Part shown: piece by piece, positions 52,412 to 64,000 of the stretch | How positions within the stretch are numbered: the stretch's first letter is position 1 | Layout: each line of letters starts with the position of its first letter | DNA from: Isohypsibius dastychi | Lineage: Eukaryota; Tardigrada; Eutardigrada; Parachela; Isohypsibiidae | NCBI GenBank assembly: GCA_034696485.1 | Contig: JAQIWT010000010.1 | Coordinates: forward strand, 1 to 64,000 | DNA length: 64,000 nucleotides | Direction of reading: 5' to 3' | Translations under genes and position numbers: made by a program | Notes under the pieces: generated by a model | Databases searched by the model: none | Seen by the model: the letters and a program-made list of their open reading frames with translations, nothing else | Told to the model about the DNA's origin: nothing

Positions 52412-55400
52412 ATGTTCGAGATGCTTTCAGCTGAAGATTCAAGCTTCCAGTCAGTCTTCGATGAAGAAGCAGTGACGGATCTGAGCGAGCCACTTTCCAG
52501 CTCAAAATCCGGAGCAACGAAACGGAATCGTTCGACTTCGCGTCATTTACATTTGACCCCCACTTCCCCAACAACTCGCATCAACAACGATCCCTTCTCA
52601 CCTTTGCAGTCGTCTGTGATGGAAGACACTTTCGCAACTGCAAGAGGCAATTCGGAAACGCCGTCGAATGGACTGACTGCCACTTCCGGTGGGATTGAGG
52701 GAAATTCTGGAGTTCATCCGTGTTGCAGTTGGGAGGTGAACAAAATGCGATGGAGGATCAAATTCTTCTTTATGGATCCCATCAAGAAATGGCGCACTCG
52801 TCATCAGTTTCCGTGGAAGCTGTTCCTGCAAGTCATCAAAATATTCTTCGTCACTTTTCAGGTGAGTTTTCATTCTCTGTTTAATGAGCTTTCCCACGGT
52901 TGTCGTTGAAAATTCCGTTACTCCGACATCAATTTTTGTGATCTTGTTTTGAATAAATTCAAAGACTTCGGCTCTCGAATTTGGGAGTGATGCTATTATA
53001 TCTGTGGTTGATTTCAAAGTGACCCCAAAATTTGCTAGAACTGAAACGTATTTGTTAGCTCGGGATAATCAGAAATTCTACCGAGATTAAATTCTTTTTT
53101 CCGCACTTTTCTTACTTTGGTTCAGAAAAAGAGAAAATGTCAGGTACTTGCTCATTGCTTGACGTCGTTTTATTCTTAACTTTCAACAGCTGGTAGCCTG
53201 GTACCGAGCAGTTGACTTCCGATTTGCGGTCTTGTTCGATTCGCTGCAGATTCCAAATTTTAAGATGTTAGAGTTTGAGAAAGGTTTCGGACGCTTTTGT
53301 TTTAGAAGGAGCCCTTTAATTGATGATGAATTTTAATTTTCTAATCAACTGCGAACGATTGCTCATTAATAGTTTACTTCCGGTCCGTATTTTATTCAGT
53401 CGTAACCCGCTTTGTTTTTTTTTCAGCTGGTCATCTTCGGCAATGAACGCTATCGTTTTGCCATGTTTCTCAAGCAGAACACCGTCACATTCCGTCATTT
53501 GCTCCTGCAAGATTGGTTTGATCCGGATATTCCAGTACCCAGCGTTTATCCCAATACCGGTGTTTATTGCGTTTATAATCGCAGTGATTTCTACGATCGA
53601 ATTGATTACGCTGTTAATGAACTTGTCCATATCCGGGAGAACGCGATTGGGACTTATTATTATGTGGCAACTAACGACACAATTGCCCCGTTCCAGTTTT
53701 GCAAACGGGAATTCATCGACGCGCATATCTTTCCGCAAAATCACTCGTACGTGTATGATTCCGGAATCAACGAAACGTGTCACTCGATTAATTTGCTGGA
53801 TTATAAAACGAAGAAATTCGGAGTGCAAAGTTATCTGGACAAGAAAAACGACAGTCTGAATTTTGATCGGCTTGTTGGAGCGAAATTGTTGTTCGGTGTG
53901 AAGTCTGTGGCATTGAATCCGGAAGATCCAGATGATGAACCTGCTTGCTATCTGTTCGATATCACGGTAAAATATTGCGATCATGAATACTAATTAATAT
54001 AAATTCAAATATTGGCGATGCTTTTGACAACCGGAAGTTGATTCCAATATTCGCTGCTTCGTGGTTTCCGTTCAATTTTTTGGTTTTATTTCATGCTGGA
54101 CTATACCGTATGTATTCTGATTGCGTTTGTGGTGTTTGCAGATTGACTTGGATAATCGTGGTCATAATGGACAGATTCCGATCAAGCTGGACCTGGATCC
54201 TCATGTTGTGCCCTGCAACGGGAAGATATTGTTCACCGACTCGGAAAGTGTCATGGATATAGTCGTGACCGTGTTGGATGTCTGCATTCTTCTGATCTGC
54301 TTGTTATCACTGGTCCTTTGCTTGCGGGCACTTTATAACGCCGAACTCCTGAAGAAAGCAGCTATTGAGTTCTTCCAGAAGCAATATGGATATCTTTTGA
54401 CCAAAACGGAACTCGTTCATTTCCTGAATTTGTGGTAAGATCTGATGTTGGCGGAACGATTTCGACTTTAGTTGATTGGTGTTGCCATTTGCGAAGGCGA
54501 AATTAGAAAGTCTGTCAGGTTTTATTTAGTGGAATAAAGTCAAGAAATCCGCTTTTTCAATTTTTCGAAGAAACAATTGGCAGTTTTGAAACGAGCACTT
54601 TTCTGTTCTTTTTTTGTGGAGTATAGTTCTCTTGTTACTGATCCATTCCTTGGTTTTGTAGGTATGTGATGATTGTCATAAACGACGTCTTGATCATCTG
54701 CGGAAGCGTCGTCAAGTTGAAAATTTCTGCTGCTTCGATCACGGATCTCCCCTTGTACAATGCTTGCGGAATGCTTTTGGGAGTTGGAAATTTGTTGGTA
54801 TGGTTCGGGATCCTCCGTTACCTGGGATTCTTCAAGACGTACAACATTCTGATTTTGACATTCAAAAAAGCAATCCCAAATGTGCTGAGATACTTGGTAT
54901 GCACTTTGCTGATATTCTGCGGATTCGCTTTTTGCGGATGGATCGTCCTCGGGCCGTATCACGTGAAATTTCAGGTAACATTCGGTTTTGGTATCCGTTT
55001 CCGGTAAACAGAACATGATAGACATCACAATTTAAGGTCACAGTTTTGATCAGTCAGCTTGATCGTTGCTTGATCGGTCTTTTGAATCGATTTGGTTGTT
55101 CCTTCCTAATAATGTTTGAGCCTTGGTTTTTTGGGTTCTGGTTTTCGTAAACTTAGATTCAAATACTGTCTTGTGAGTAGAACCTGTTGAATTTCAAGTG
55201 ATTCCCAATATTGTAGACATTCCATTCGTCAACGGAAACCATCTTCAGCTTGATCAACGGTGACGACATGTTCGCGACATTTGCCATGCTGCCGTATTCC
55301 AACACCATGATCTTCTTCTTCAGTCGCATTTATTTGTACATGTTCATCTGCATCTTCACCTACGTCATCCTGAGCCTGATGATCTCCCTCATCATGGATG

Positions 55401-55672
55401 CATACGGGACCGTCAAGGACTCCTATGAACAAGGCGGTGAACCCTCGCGTCTTCACCAGTTCATGGCTGCGCCCAACGTCATGGAACTCCAACGCTGTAC
55501 CGTCCATGAGAACGATAGTAGTGCCTCGAGTTTTGCAACTGAACCCGATGATTTTTGGAGCCATTGTTGCGGGTGGATCGGATGGATCCGAAAACGCCGG
55601 CGACTTTCTCGGAGAGGAATCATTGAGAACACCTCGTCTTCTTATATTCCACACCGACGGCTTCCAGATTGA
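52412..55672 (+). CDS. TRPML: Mucolipin, lysosomal TRPML cation channel
   Basis: Exons 52412-52861, 53427-53966, 54142-54434, 54662-54974 and 55217-55672 sum to 2052 nt, 683 residues. A long polar Ser-rich N-terminus precedes RWRIKFFFMDPIKKWRTR, a lipid-binding basic segment, and the first transmembrane helix. The large lumenal domain (YPNTGVYCVYNRSDFYDRI) follows. The later helices include LRYLGFFKTYNILILT and FAFCGWIVLGPYHVKF, then the pore filter NGDDMFATF near residue 546 and a basic tail with HCCGW. TRPML conducts Ca2+, Fe2+ and Na+ from endolysosomes, gated by PI(3,5)P2. The first ATG is used; the frame is open slightly upstream, so an extra 5' exon is possible. Confidence 0.94.
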
Positions 55673-56096
55673 TGTGAGCATTGGATAAGATAAAACCAAA
55701 TACTACTGTGGGTATACTGTATGTGGGTTTTTTATTGATTTTCTAGTTCCGCCCCTGACTGACTTCCGGATGGTGAATAACTTCCGTTGTGATAGATAGC
55801 ATTAGATTATACTAGTTATGCTTTTCTGATTTCTTGCTGTCCATGAGCTTTTTATACGGTTAATATCATAAATACAAGACAGCTACCAACCGATTACATA
55901 AAGGAGTGTAAAGCAAGAACAGATCGAGCACTGACTCTTTAGAAATACGAACAGAACTTGAATATTCTGCGGATAGACAAATATGATTAACTCACAGCCA
56001 CGAATGTCACAGTTTTATCACAGTGGGCAAGGATTCACATAAATACTTTCCCTAACCATCAAAGCAGTCAAACACTTCAGTTATGATCCATGTGGA
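55673..56096. other. Tail-to-tail spacer between TRPML and Spinster
   Basis: About 420 bp of convergent 3' sequence. No additional coding or RNA feature is seen. Confidence 0.45.
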
Positions 56097-58684
56097 TCAT
56101 GTATCACTGATCAAGGTAGACCTTGAAGCACTGACGGAAAATGTCGAATTCCAGGGATCCGTATCGGTCTCCGGAATTTCTTTCATGTTTGCATTCCTCA
56201 CAGCCTCATCAACTGTTCTTTTGTCTTCTTCAACGGACCACGATGTTATGATAAAGAACAATCCACCGAGAACAGAGACAAAGGTCGTCACGTAGAGAGC
56301 ATCCTGAAAGGAACCGTTCAACTATTCGGCATGAGTCAAAAGGTCACCACGATGATACCTGTAAGGAGTTCCAGTTGTTCCAATCCGAATCCATTTCAAA
56401 CGGATGTTTGAGTTTGACGGCATCGGAAATGGCTCCGACAATGTACGGACTGATGGCGTCACCCAGAGCATGGCTCATGAGGATGTTGAAAGCGCCAGCA
56501 GACGACCTCCTCGGCGGAATCACGACATACTGGAACAAGAACCAATGTTATACATGTTGTTTAACATACATTACATGTTGATGAAATATCTTGTCAGTTC
56601 CGTTGGGTTATGAACTCCTGGATTGAGAGATGACCCAGCAAGCCTATATCCGACTAACATCAAGATAGATAGTCTCATGCACCGAGTAACAGTATTCCTT
56701 TATGAAGGGAACGGTGAAAAAGCCACTACCCTTTGGCGCTGGCACAGATTTCCAGCCGGCAATGTGCAGTCGTTCGACGAAAATTTCTAGTGGTGACATG
56801 TAGGGTTGCTTACCAGACAGATATCGCCGACGATTGGCCAGTTCAAGCACAAGAATGTTTCAGCCAGAAACACCAAAGCCTGAAATTCATAAATTTAGCA
56901 ACGACAATGCGACAGGTTTGGCAAAAGTACTGGTTAGAGTGCTTACCCATGACAAATTCGGTTGATATTTGGCGACAAGGATAGCGGCGAATATCAGCGG
57001 AGCAGTAGCTATCATTCCAACTGCACAAACCAGCGGATCAGCTTTAACCGACTTGGCTCGGAATCTCTGCGAGAGGAAACTGCCGAGTCCGACGCCGAGA
57101 ATCCCGGCGAAACATGTTATCACACCGAATGTGAAAGAAACACTGCAGGTCAACATCAACAATTTCAGCAAGAGTCTACCGGAATTTGGATATTAATTAC
57201 GTAGTTTGTCCGAATGTAGGATCGTTGTAGTGTAGCCGCATCGCATACATCATAAACTGAGGAGCCCAAAGCGACAAAGCACCGGCCACGAAGGCGACGC
57301 AAGTGAAGCCCAGGGTTGATCCAATGAAACTCCGGCTGCAAAACACCGCCACAATTGATTACAACATACACCACTCAGTTATTTAGATATTCTTATGTGA
57401 AAGACACAACCCCAATATCCAAGAGACTACTGAGTCACGAATTCTATACATATGCCTTGGAATTCAAGGAGTAGAAAACGGTTGCATGCGGTGCTCGTCA
57501 AGCGAGCGACCCAACAGTGAGCCAGAAACTTACTTGACCATCAAACTGCGAACATCAGTCCACCAACTAGTTGCCATAATCTGATCTCCACCTTCCGCTT
57601 TTCCGCGAGGTGGGTCTCGGACCAAGCACGCGATGAGAATCACGCACAGTATCCCCAGGGGTGGCGTGACCTGTCAAAAAACATTGTATGCTTTTGAGAA
57701 AAAAAACGGATTTCGATGGTAAACAAATTTTCAAAACAACGTATCGAACAAGACACAAATTTTGAAATATCATGCTTCAAACTGCATTTGCGGTAGAGGC
57801 ACATTCATACTTCATGACACTCACCCGAAGTGCCCACTGCCATTGACCTGTCGCTTGGGCTACACTTGAGCCGACGATGTACCCCAGTCCTGATCCAACC
57901 GGAATGGCGAAATAAAACGCTCCCAACATCCGAGAACGCATCTGATTTGTGTACAAGTCGGAAATGATAGTCGGCGCAATTGTCGAATATGATGCTTCCC
58001 CAACGCCGACCAATCCACGAATTATGAAGAACACAGGTGCCAGCTACAAGAAACTAAAGTGTCTAAAAATTATCCATGAGAAAATTAAGCGAAGACCGCA
58101 CAGACTACAGTACGTCTATCCGGCGAAAAAACATTTCAAACATTCTTTACGAGAATTTTTGTTTACAGACGTTTCTGTACAAACGTTGTTTTCAAAATTG
58201 AAATACAATTCGAAATTAGCTGCCCAATCGAAGTTTTTTTCGTTTTTTTTTGGATGTACTTAAAACTGATAGAAACAACATGAATCCAATGCCGAATTTT
58301 GGCTTCAGAACTTACATGCGCGGGAACAAAAGATCCAGCCAGGGTAGTTATGGACCAGAAAAGGATGCCTCCACACATGAGCCACTTGCGAGAATAGCGA
58401 TCTCCCAGATATCCAAAAATCGGAGCGAGGATCATATAGCTGATAATGAATGTCGTCGACAATAATCCCTGCTCGCTTTTACTCAGTCCATAATACAGCT
58501 GAATATCATCCAGAACACCAGCTATCGTATATCGGTCGATATAATTCAGCAGGTTGACAAAAAACAGAATAGCAACAGCTCCATGTCCTCTGTTCAGCTT
58601 TCGATACCATCTTCTGCCATCTTCCATCTGTGGAGCACCATCAGTCCCCGTCGAATCGTCAGACGATGTCGGACTGTCGTCCAT
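56097..58684 (-). CDS. SPNS: Spinster-type lysosomal transporter (major facilitator superfamily)
   Basis: Exons 58684-58316, 58043-57825, 57670-57534, 57335-57201, 57142-56947, 56879-56814, 56529-56359 and 56303-56097 sum to 1500 nt, 499 residues. After a Ser/Asp-rich N-terminus come [19 protein letters not shown], the MFS loop motif [11 protein letters not shown], and [22 protein letters not shown], all signatures of spinster proteins. YNDPTFGQT and [21 protein letters not shown] mark the second half; about twelve membrane helices fit. SPNS1 exports lysophospholipids from lysosomes, while SPNS2 exports sphingosine-1-phosphate. The sequence does not let me choose, but Drosophila spinster-like is likely. 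The neighbouring convergent gene encodes another lysosomal membrane protein, TRPML. Confidence 0.93.
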
Positions 58685-59369
58685 TGTATATGGTCACAAA
58701 ATAACACGGGGACAGAATCTCTGTCAAATTCTGAAAGATAGCAGAAACAGTCCCATAAAATTTTTATGCAGAAAATATCAAAATGTGTAATGAACTCACA
58801 GAAGACGTATATTGCAACAATGCAGCAGCATGTGGGGTTCTTCCGAGTCAGTTATGCCATTGTTGACGTGAAGAAAGTCGGCACTTCTCGTTGAAAAAGA
58901 TAACCTGAACTGGAGTGGAATGAGGTCGGAGGAAGTTAAGAAAGCAGATAACAGGACAGCATTGAACGATAAGCTTCGAACGAGGCCTTTTTCAATGCTC
59001 TCAATGCTCTCAAGGAAGAAAGGTAAAATCTCAGGTAATACAACAATCGTCAGCATGCATAAATAAAACGGGAAGATTTTCGTTTTTCCAGGAGGACGGG
59101 AATAAAACGTAAACAGTGAGTGAGCACATATGACGGAACATGGGTACACCGCTGCATTGAAGCTACTGGGTCCTTCAATGTCAACTGGCCGAAGGCAGAA
59201 ACGATGTGATCAAACTCAAATTGGCACAAACGACCCCCCCCCCCCCCTCCCCATAGGCCATCACTAGTTAAATGTGGCCTTGAACGAAATCTGTCTTGAA
59301 CTGATCTTTCACGAAAGATGTCTGTCTGTTATTTATTTTCCGAAAGAGTACTGTGAGAATTCCTGTGGA
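58685..59369. other. Divergent spacer between Spinster and the BED/HMG/THAP gene
   Basis: About 685 bp. A poly-C run occupies about 59234-59247. A minus-strand frame at 58796-59149 is not supported by splice context or motif. It presumably holds both promoters. Confidence 0.4.
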
Positions 59370-62300
59370 ATGAGTTCTAGTTCCAGTTCGGAATCGGAAT
59401 CGGACGCCTCCGAGGTGAAGGTGCGTCGGAAATATCGCTTACGGATCGAGACTTCAAGCGAAAAAATCGTTATTCCCGAAAATGAGCTTCGTAAGTTGAT
59501 CACTTCTGTTTGCGACTTTTTTATTTTGTTCCGATCTTTGCTTCACGAATAAGATGTGCTTAAAACAATGTTTGTGAAAACTGAAGATCCTCTGCTTAAT
59601 CCTGTTTTGTTTTACAGAGAAGCCACCTGCAAACACCGTTAATCCATACTGGCCGTTTTTCAAAATGGGAATCAAAAAGCACAAGTCCTGCAATTATCAG
59701 GAGGCCTTCTGTAACGCGTGTTTAGATAACGGGCGGAGAAAACCAGTGCGAGGAGAAATGTCGATGATGGCTGGTCATCTACGCAAATGCGGATATTTCA
59801 CCAGTGTGAGTTGAGCAAGATTCGTGATAGCATTTTGAGAAGCCGAAATTTCATCTTCATCATCTTGTTAGAGTCGCCTGTGATTTTTGCTAGTACTGTA
59901 TTCCGTAGTGACGTTGATGATTTTCCAGGCTGTTCCAGAATTCCCAGCCCACACAAAGCTGAAGAAAGTCCATTATGTCAAAAGGTTGGGACATTTGGTG
60001 TTTCGAAAGGATTTCGAGAAGAAATTTCTTGAAAAGCACCCGGAAACTCCGGATGGATTTCTGAAACAATTTTCGGCGTGTGCTTATGAACAGCTTAGCG
60101 AGGACGAGAAAAAGGTTAGTTGAACGTTTCTCAAAATTTCATTTGAACCACTTTTGTTTTGGAAAATTATAAATCCATCAAAAACAAAAGAACGAAATAA
60201 GAATATTTCCCACACTTCAGTTTTTTTGATTGCCCATCGTGTTCTCCGATTATTTTGTGCTCGAAATCCAAAGTCAGGGTTTTTTTTGCAGAAATTTGAC
60301 GAACTTCAACAGCAGAAAACTCGCGAGAAACTCGCTGAGTTCCGCTCTAAATTGGGTTTCGAAGATTCCGACGAAAGCGACACTGCTGACACCGAAACGC
60401 AGGATGACGCCGGAGGTGTCTTTGATCTGGATTACTTTCAACGCATTGCTCACTGTGAGAAACCATATTTAGAACTTCAAATCGAGTTCGGTTGAATGCC
60501 CCAATTTCTTGCAGCGAAAGTTAAGCCATCACCGTTGATGATGAAGTACTGGGAATTCTTCCATCGCGGAAGGAAGGACTACCAAAAGTCTCATGATAAA
60601 GAAGCTTACTGCAAAGCTTGTTGGAAAGCCACTAGGGCGTTACAAGCTGTGCGAGGAAATCCGACTCACATGAATCGTCATCTCAAAGATTGTAAATACC
60701 TCACACCGGAAGTGAGTATGGCTGCTTGTCGCTGAGTCAATAAAGATGGTGATTTTCAGTCGTTGATGTGCAATCATTTTGAATGTTGGAATTTGACTAA
60801 TTTGGTTTACTAGTTTGCTTGTTATTTTGATTGTTCGGTTTTTGCCATTTTTATATATTGCTCACCAGAATATTTGTAGCAGTATTTGACATCTTGAACA
60901 TTTTCGTGTTTTTCCTCAACGAAACATACTAAAATACGGTTTTGATTATTTCAGGAAAAACAATCTATCCTTGATGGCGTTTCATTGATGTCATCTGTCT
61001 CTCAGCCCCAAGTTCCAACCGGGACATCTGGATCCGTGCTTGGGATACCGAAAGTCGCCAACGGGGCCAGCTTGGGCAACCAAGGCGGGAAACCTAAGCG
61101 CCAGGGATATTTGGCATTCAGGACAGAATATGAGAAGAAATATCTGGCGAAATATCCAGGCACGGCTTCGGCCATGTTGATGCAAAGATCGCGGATTGCA
61201 TATGATAATCTTCCGGAGGCCGAGCGAGTCGTAAGAATTATGTCCATTTAATGATCTTATTGTTAAAACTGGTGTTTTAAACGTGAAGAAATTTCGTTGA
61301 AATGCAGGTTCCATGTTAGAAAATTTGCAGCAATTTATACAATGGGCATGTGATTTGTGATTAGTATCCATTTGTGAATGCAGACATAGTGGGTTTGTAT
61401 ATTGATGGATTCGCTTATTATTGCAGAAGTATGATCAGCTGTACCGTGAACGTATTGAACCTTTGAGTCGGGGAGAAAGAAGAATCAAACACCGACGTGA
61501 GACGGGGCAGGCTATTGGCATGGGATACATCGAGTTCAGAGTGGAATTTGAGGAGCAGTACTTGGAGGAGTTTCCTGAGGCGACCGCAGCGATGTTGAAG
61601 GAAGAGTCGCGAAATGCATACGAACAACTTTCTGAGGAGGAACAAAAAGTAAGAACACTGTTTCTTGGAACTAATTCTTGTGTTATTCGAAATGACTGAA
61701 GTTTCCGGGTAAGTTGACAAGCTGTACCACTTGCGTGACATGTTTCAGTATTTTTTGGGTATTTGTGGAATTAGTTCTGGATATCGTTTCATATGTTCTG
61801 CATCTGCACATTTCAGCAATATGATCAGAAGTACCTCGAAGGTGTTGAAGGATTGGATAGTCGTCAAAAACTGGCTAGACGATATGCAGAGCGAAAGCTT
61901 GTGCGTAAGATGCTCACGAAAGGCGACAAGGAAAAATCACCGGATGTGGGTTCGGAGAGTGAAGAACAGGATACAGGAAAGAAGAAATCATCGAAGAAAA
62001 AGAAAAAGGAAGTTGAGGAGGAATCTGGAGAAAAAACAGCTCAGAAGAAAAAAAGGTCACGGAAGAAGCGTGCTCCATCTGACTCACCTTCCGGGTCTAA
62101 CGAACTGTGCGGTACGTAAATCAATTCAACGGACCATCCATCCGTTGTAGCAAATATTCGATCAACTGGTGTCTGATCGACCGAAGTGTTTTAACCAGTA
62201 GAGCACTATCTGAACATCCGGATATTGTGCAACGGTAATGATTGTGTACCAACCACTTTCGTTTTTGCAGCCGAACCTTCTGAGCTGGATGATGAAGTGC

Positions 62301-63419
62301 CAGAAGAAGTTGAGCCGTATGGATTACCGCAGACTACGGATGAAGACTTCGTATATTCGATTGCCGGTCGACCACCATCTCCCGAACAAGTTCAGCTTTA
62401 CGCCGAAGCACCACCTTCGGAATACTCCGATGTATCTGATGCTGAACCGGAACCTGAACCGAAACCAAAACGGAAACGAACCAAGAAACCAGTTACTTAC
62501 TATGAAGCAGTTGCAGAATCGTCATCTTCTTTGAAGAACTTGCCGCGGAAGAACAAGAAGTCCCATAAAGATGACCCAACGAATGGGAAGGGGGAGGTAG
62601 AACCCTATCGAAAATGTGAGTTCTGAGTCTTTTCCGATGAGTCGTTTCAGAAATCACTGGATAGCTTTGTCTTTCTAGATCATTTACGATCTTGCTCTGT
62701 GAGGGGATGTTTGAACTGGGATAATGGATTTTCGGAGATCATCATATATGAGGTCAGCGGTGGTGATAGAGCATGGATTGACTTCTGTAATCAGCCGTCG
62801 TATTGGCAATTCCAACCCGGCGACGGAATATGCTCGACTCATTTCACGAAATCGGATAATGAGAGAATGATCGAAATACTGAGATCTGGTGGCGACATGT
62901 TCCCTGGCGTTCGTCCCACGTTGAACCGTCCAGATACGAATGAGATGGGTGCTGTTCCTGGTTTGAAAATCCAGCGTGCGCTGAAGACCGTCACCCCAGT
63001 CAAAAAGCGTCCAACGAAAAAGAAGGTTGCAGCACCAGAAGTATGTTTTGTTTCGAAGCGAGCCACGAATCTTTATGGCAACGTCCGTGGCCACCTCTCA
63101 ATCACGGCGTTTGGTAATCCGAAAACTTTTTCGTGCACGTGCTCTGAAAATGGAACGGTTTGCGCCTCTGAGTTAATTTGCAGTCCTTGGCAATAACGTT
63201 TTTGTTTCTCGGAGCCGCGCATCCGTTTTGAGCCACAAGTGCCATGAGTGAAGAGTGGTGGTTGCGGAGTCTTGCGTGAAGGCAGAGTTTCGTGAATTGC
63301 GTATCTAAAAACCATTTCAGTGGTGTTTTTCGCAGTGGCGCAACAGACGGATTGATGAAGTCGTACCTATTGCTGATCTACCTGTATATCAGGAGGTGTC
63401 GATCAAGCAGGAGGAGTGA
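59370..63419 (+). CDS. Multi-domain DNA-binding protein: two BED-type fingers, three HMG-like repeats, one THAP-like finger
   Basis: Eleven exons (59370-59490, 59618-59805, 59929-60114, 60292-60454, 60515-60711, 60955-61230, 61427-61648, 61817-62111, 62271-62615, 62679-63040, 63336-63419) sum to 2439 nt, 812 residues. BED-like fingers lie in exons 2 and 5, with YWPFF/YWEFF, then C-x2-C and H-x3-C (FCNAC...HLRKC; YCKAC...HLKDC). Exons 3, 6 and 7 carry HMG-box-like units: FRKDFEKKFLEKHP...YEQLSEDEKK, FRTEYEKKYLAKYP and FRVEFEEQYLEEFP...YEQLSEEEQK. Exon 8 is Lys-rich and exon 9 is acidic with KRKRTKK. Exon 10 has a THAP-like C-x4-C, W, C-x2-H pattern (CSVRGC, ICSTHF). The tail SIKQEE is a SUMO-type site. 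It is probably a nuclear regulator, and may derive from domesticated transposons. Confidence 0.8.
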
Positions 63420-64000
63420 AGTGGGTGACATCGAGAACACTATGATCTGGTTTTGGATCCACTTTTATACGCTTTTTGTTCATGATCTAGGTGTACGATA
63501 TTCGATTTCACCCAGTAAGTTATTTCTTGTCTTATTATTTTCGAGTTCAATACGGATAATGGTCTTGGTTTTGGTCGAATAATAGTTCTGTGTTTGGATT
63601 TCGGTATGGCGATGAACAGATCAATAAAATGGAAGTTTCGGTCGTTGATTATTTATTGGATTCAGTGTTTGAGAGGCTGCGGTTTCATTTGTAACACTGC
63701 TTTTCACCGTTCATACAAAAGAAAAAAGCAATCTCCTTTTCGTGTTTTTTTGTTTCTTGCACCTTTGGAGGTCGGTAAGTACAGAAGTAATATTTCCAGT
63801 TCGCAAGCTGTTGAAAATTGAACATTTAGCTCCAGGTTAAAATCGGTAAATGCAAATTTTCGAAAGAAATGAGGCGCTGCAGAAGTTGCTTTACTTCGGT
63901 TCCGAATCGAACTTATCGGGGGAATCCTTCTCCACTTCCAAATGAAAATCTTTCTATCCAGCCCGGGATCATGCTGTATCGAGCTTCCAGTGGTGTCGCT
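63420..64000. other. 3' flank, nothing identified
   Basis: The last 580 bp contain only short frames without recognisable motifs. The next gene, if any, lies beyond the window. Confidence 0.35.

Noticed and set aside
58796-59149. Minus-strand frame of 117 codons upstream of Spinster
   Set aside because: Lies in the presumed divergent promoter region and shows no family motif; its hydrophobic stretch alone is weak evidence.
60491-60514. 24 bp intron in the BED/HMG/THAP gene (ttcg|gttgaa)
   Set aside because: Below any plausible intron size; the donor at 60455 gives a 60 bp intron in the right phase.

Overview
This window is animal nuclear DNA, not bacterial. Its genes are split by short GT-AG introns, mostly about 50-100 bp, and the products are metazoan (neurofibromin, a Src kinase, tetraspanin, mucolipin, Spinster, USF). 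The density is about 20 genes in 64 kb, with many head-to-head and tail-to-tail pairs. This suggests a compact invertebrate genome, probably an ecdysozoan such as a small arthropod; I cannot name the species. I assembled exon chains by eye from splice signals, reading phase and remembered family features. For nearly all genes the exon lengths sum to an intact frame.

Layout, left half. NF1 5' end (-), AIP (+), Src kinase (-), dynein light chain (-), MMAA (+) with a decayed pogo/Tigger-like transposase in its last intron, an FBXL20/FBXL2-type F-box protein (-), PNISR (+), a small possible membrane protein (-), TCERG1 (-), V-ATPase subunit C (-), USF (-) and a PICALM/AP180 clathrin adaptor (-).

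Layout, right half. Two tandem secreted proteins resembling the bacterial head-GIN (DUF2807) domain (+), LYRM1 (+), a tetraspanin (+), CLPTM1L (-), an unrecognised disordered protein (-), mucolipin/TRPML (+), Spinster (-), and a large DNA-binding protein with two BED-type fingers, three HMG-like repeats and a THAP-like finger (+).

Functional themes: lysosome and endocytosis (V-ATPase C, TRPML, Spinster, PICALM), transcription and splicing (PNISR, TCERG1, USF, the BED/HMG/THAP protein), and Ras/Src signalling (NF1, Src). The most unusual part is about 40.5-43.9 kb. There, two intron-bearing, signal-peptide genes encode a seven-rung G-x-G beta-solenoid of a kind best known from bacteria, which makes them candidates for ancient transfer followed by intron gain and tandem duplication. 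One of their introns carries a 740 bp insertion flanked by an 8 bp direct repeat.
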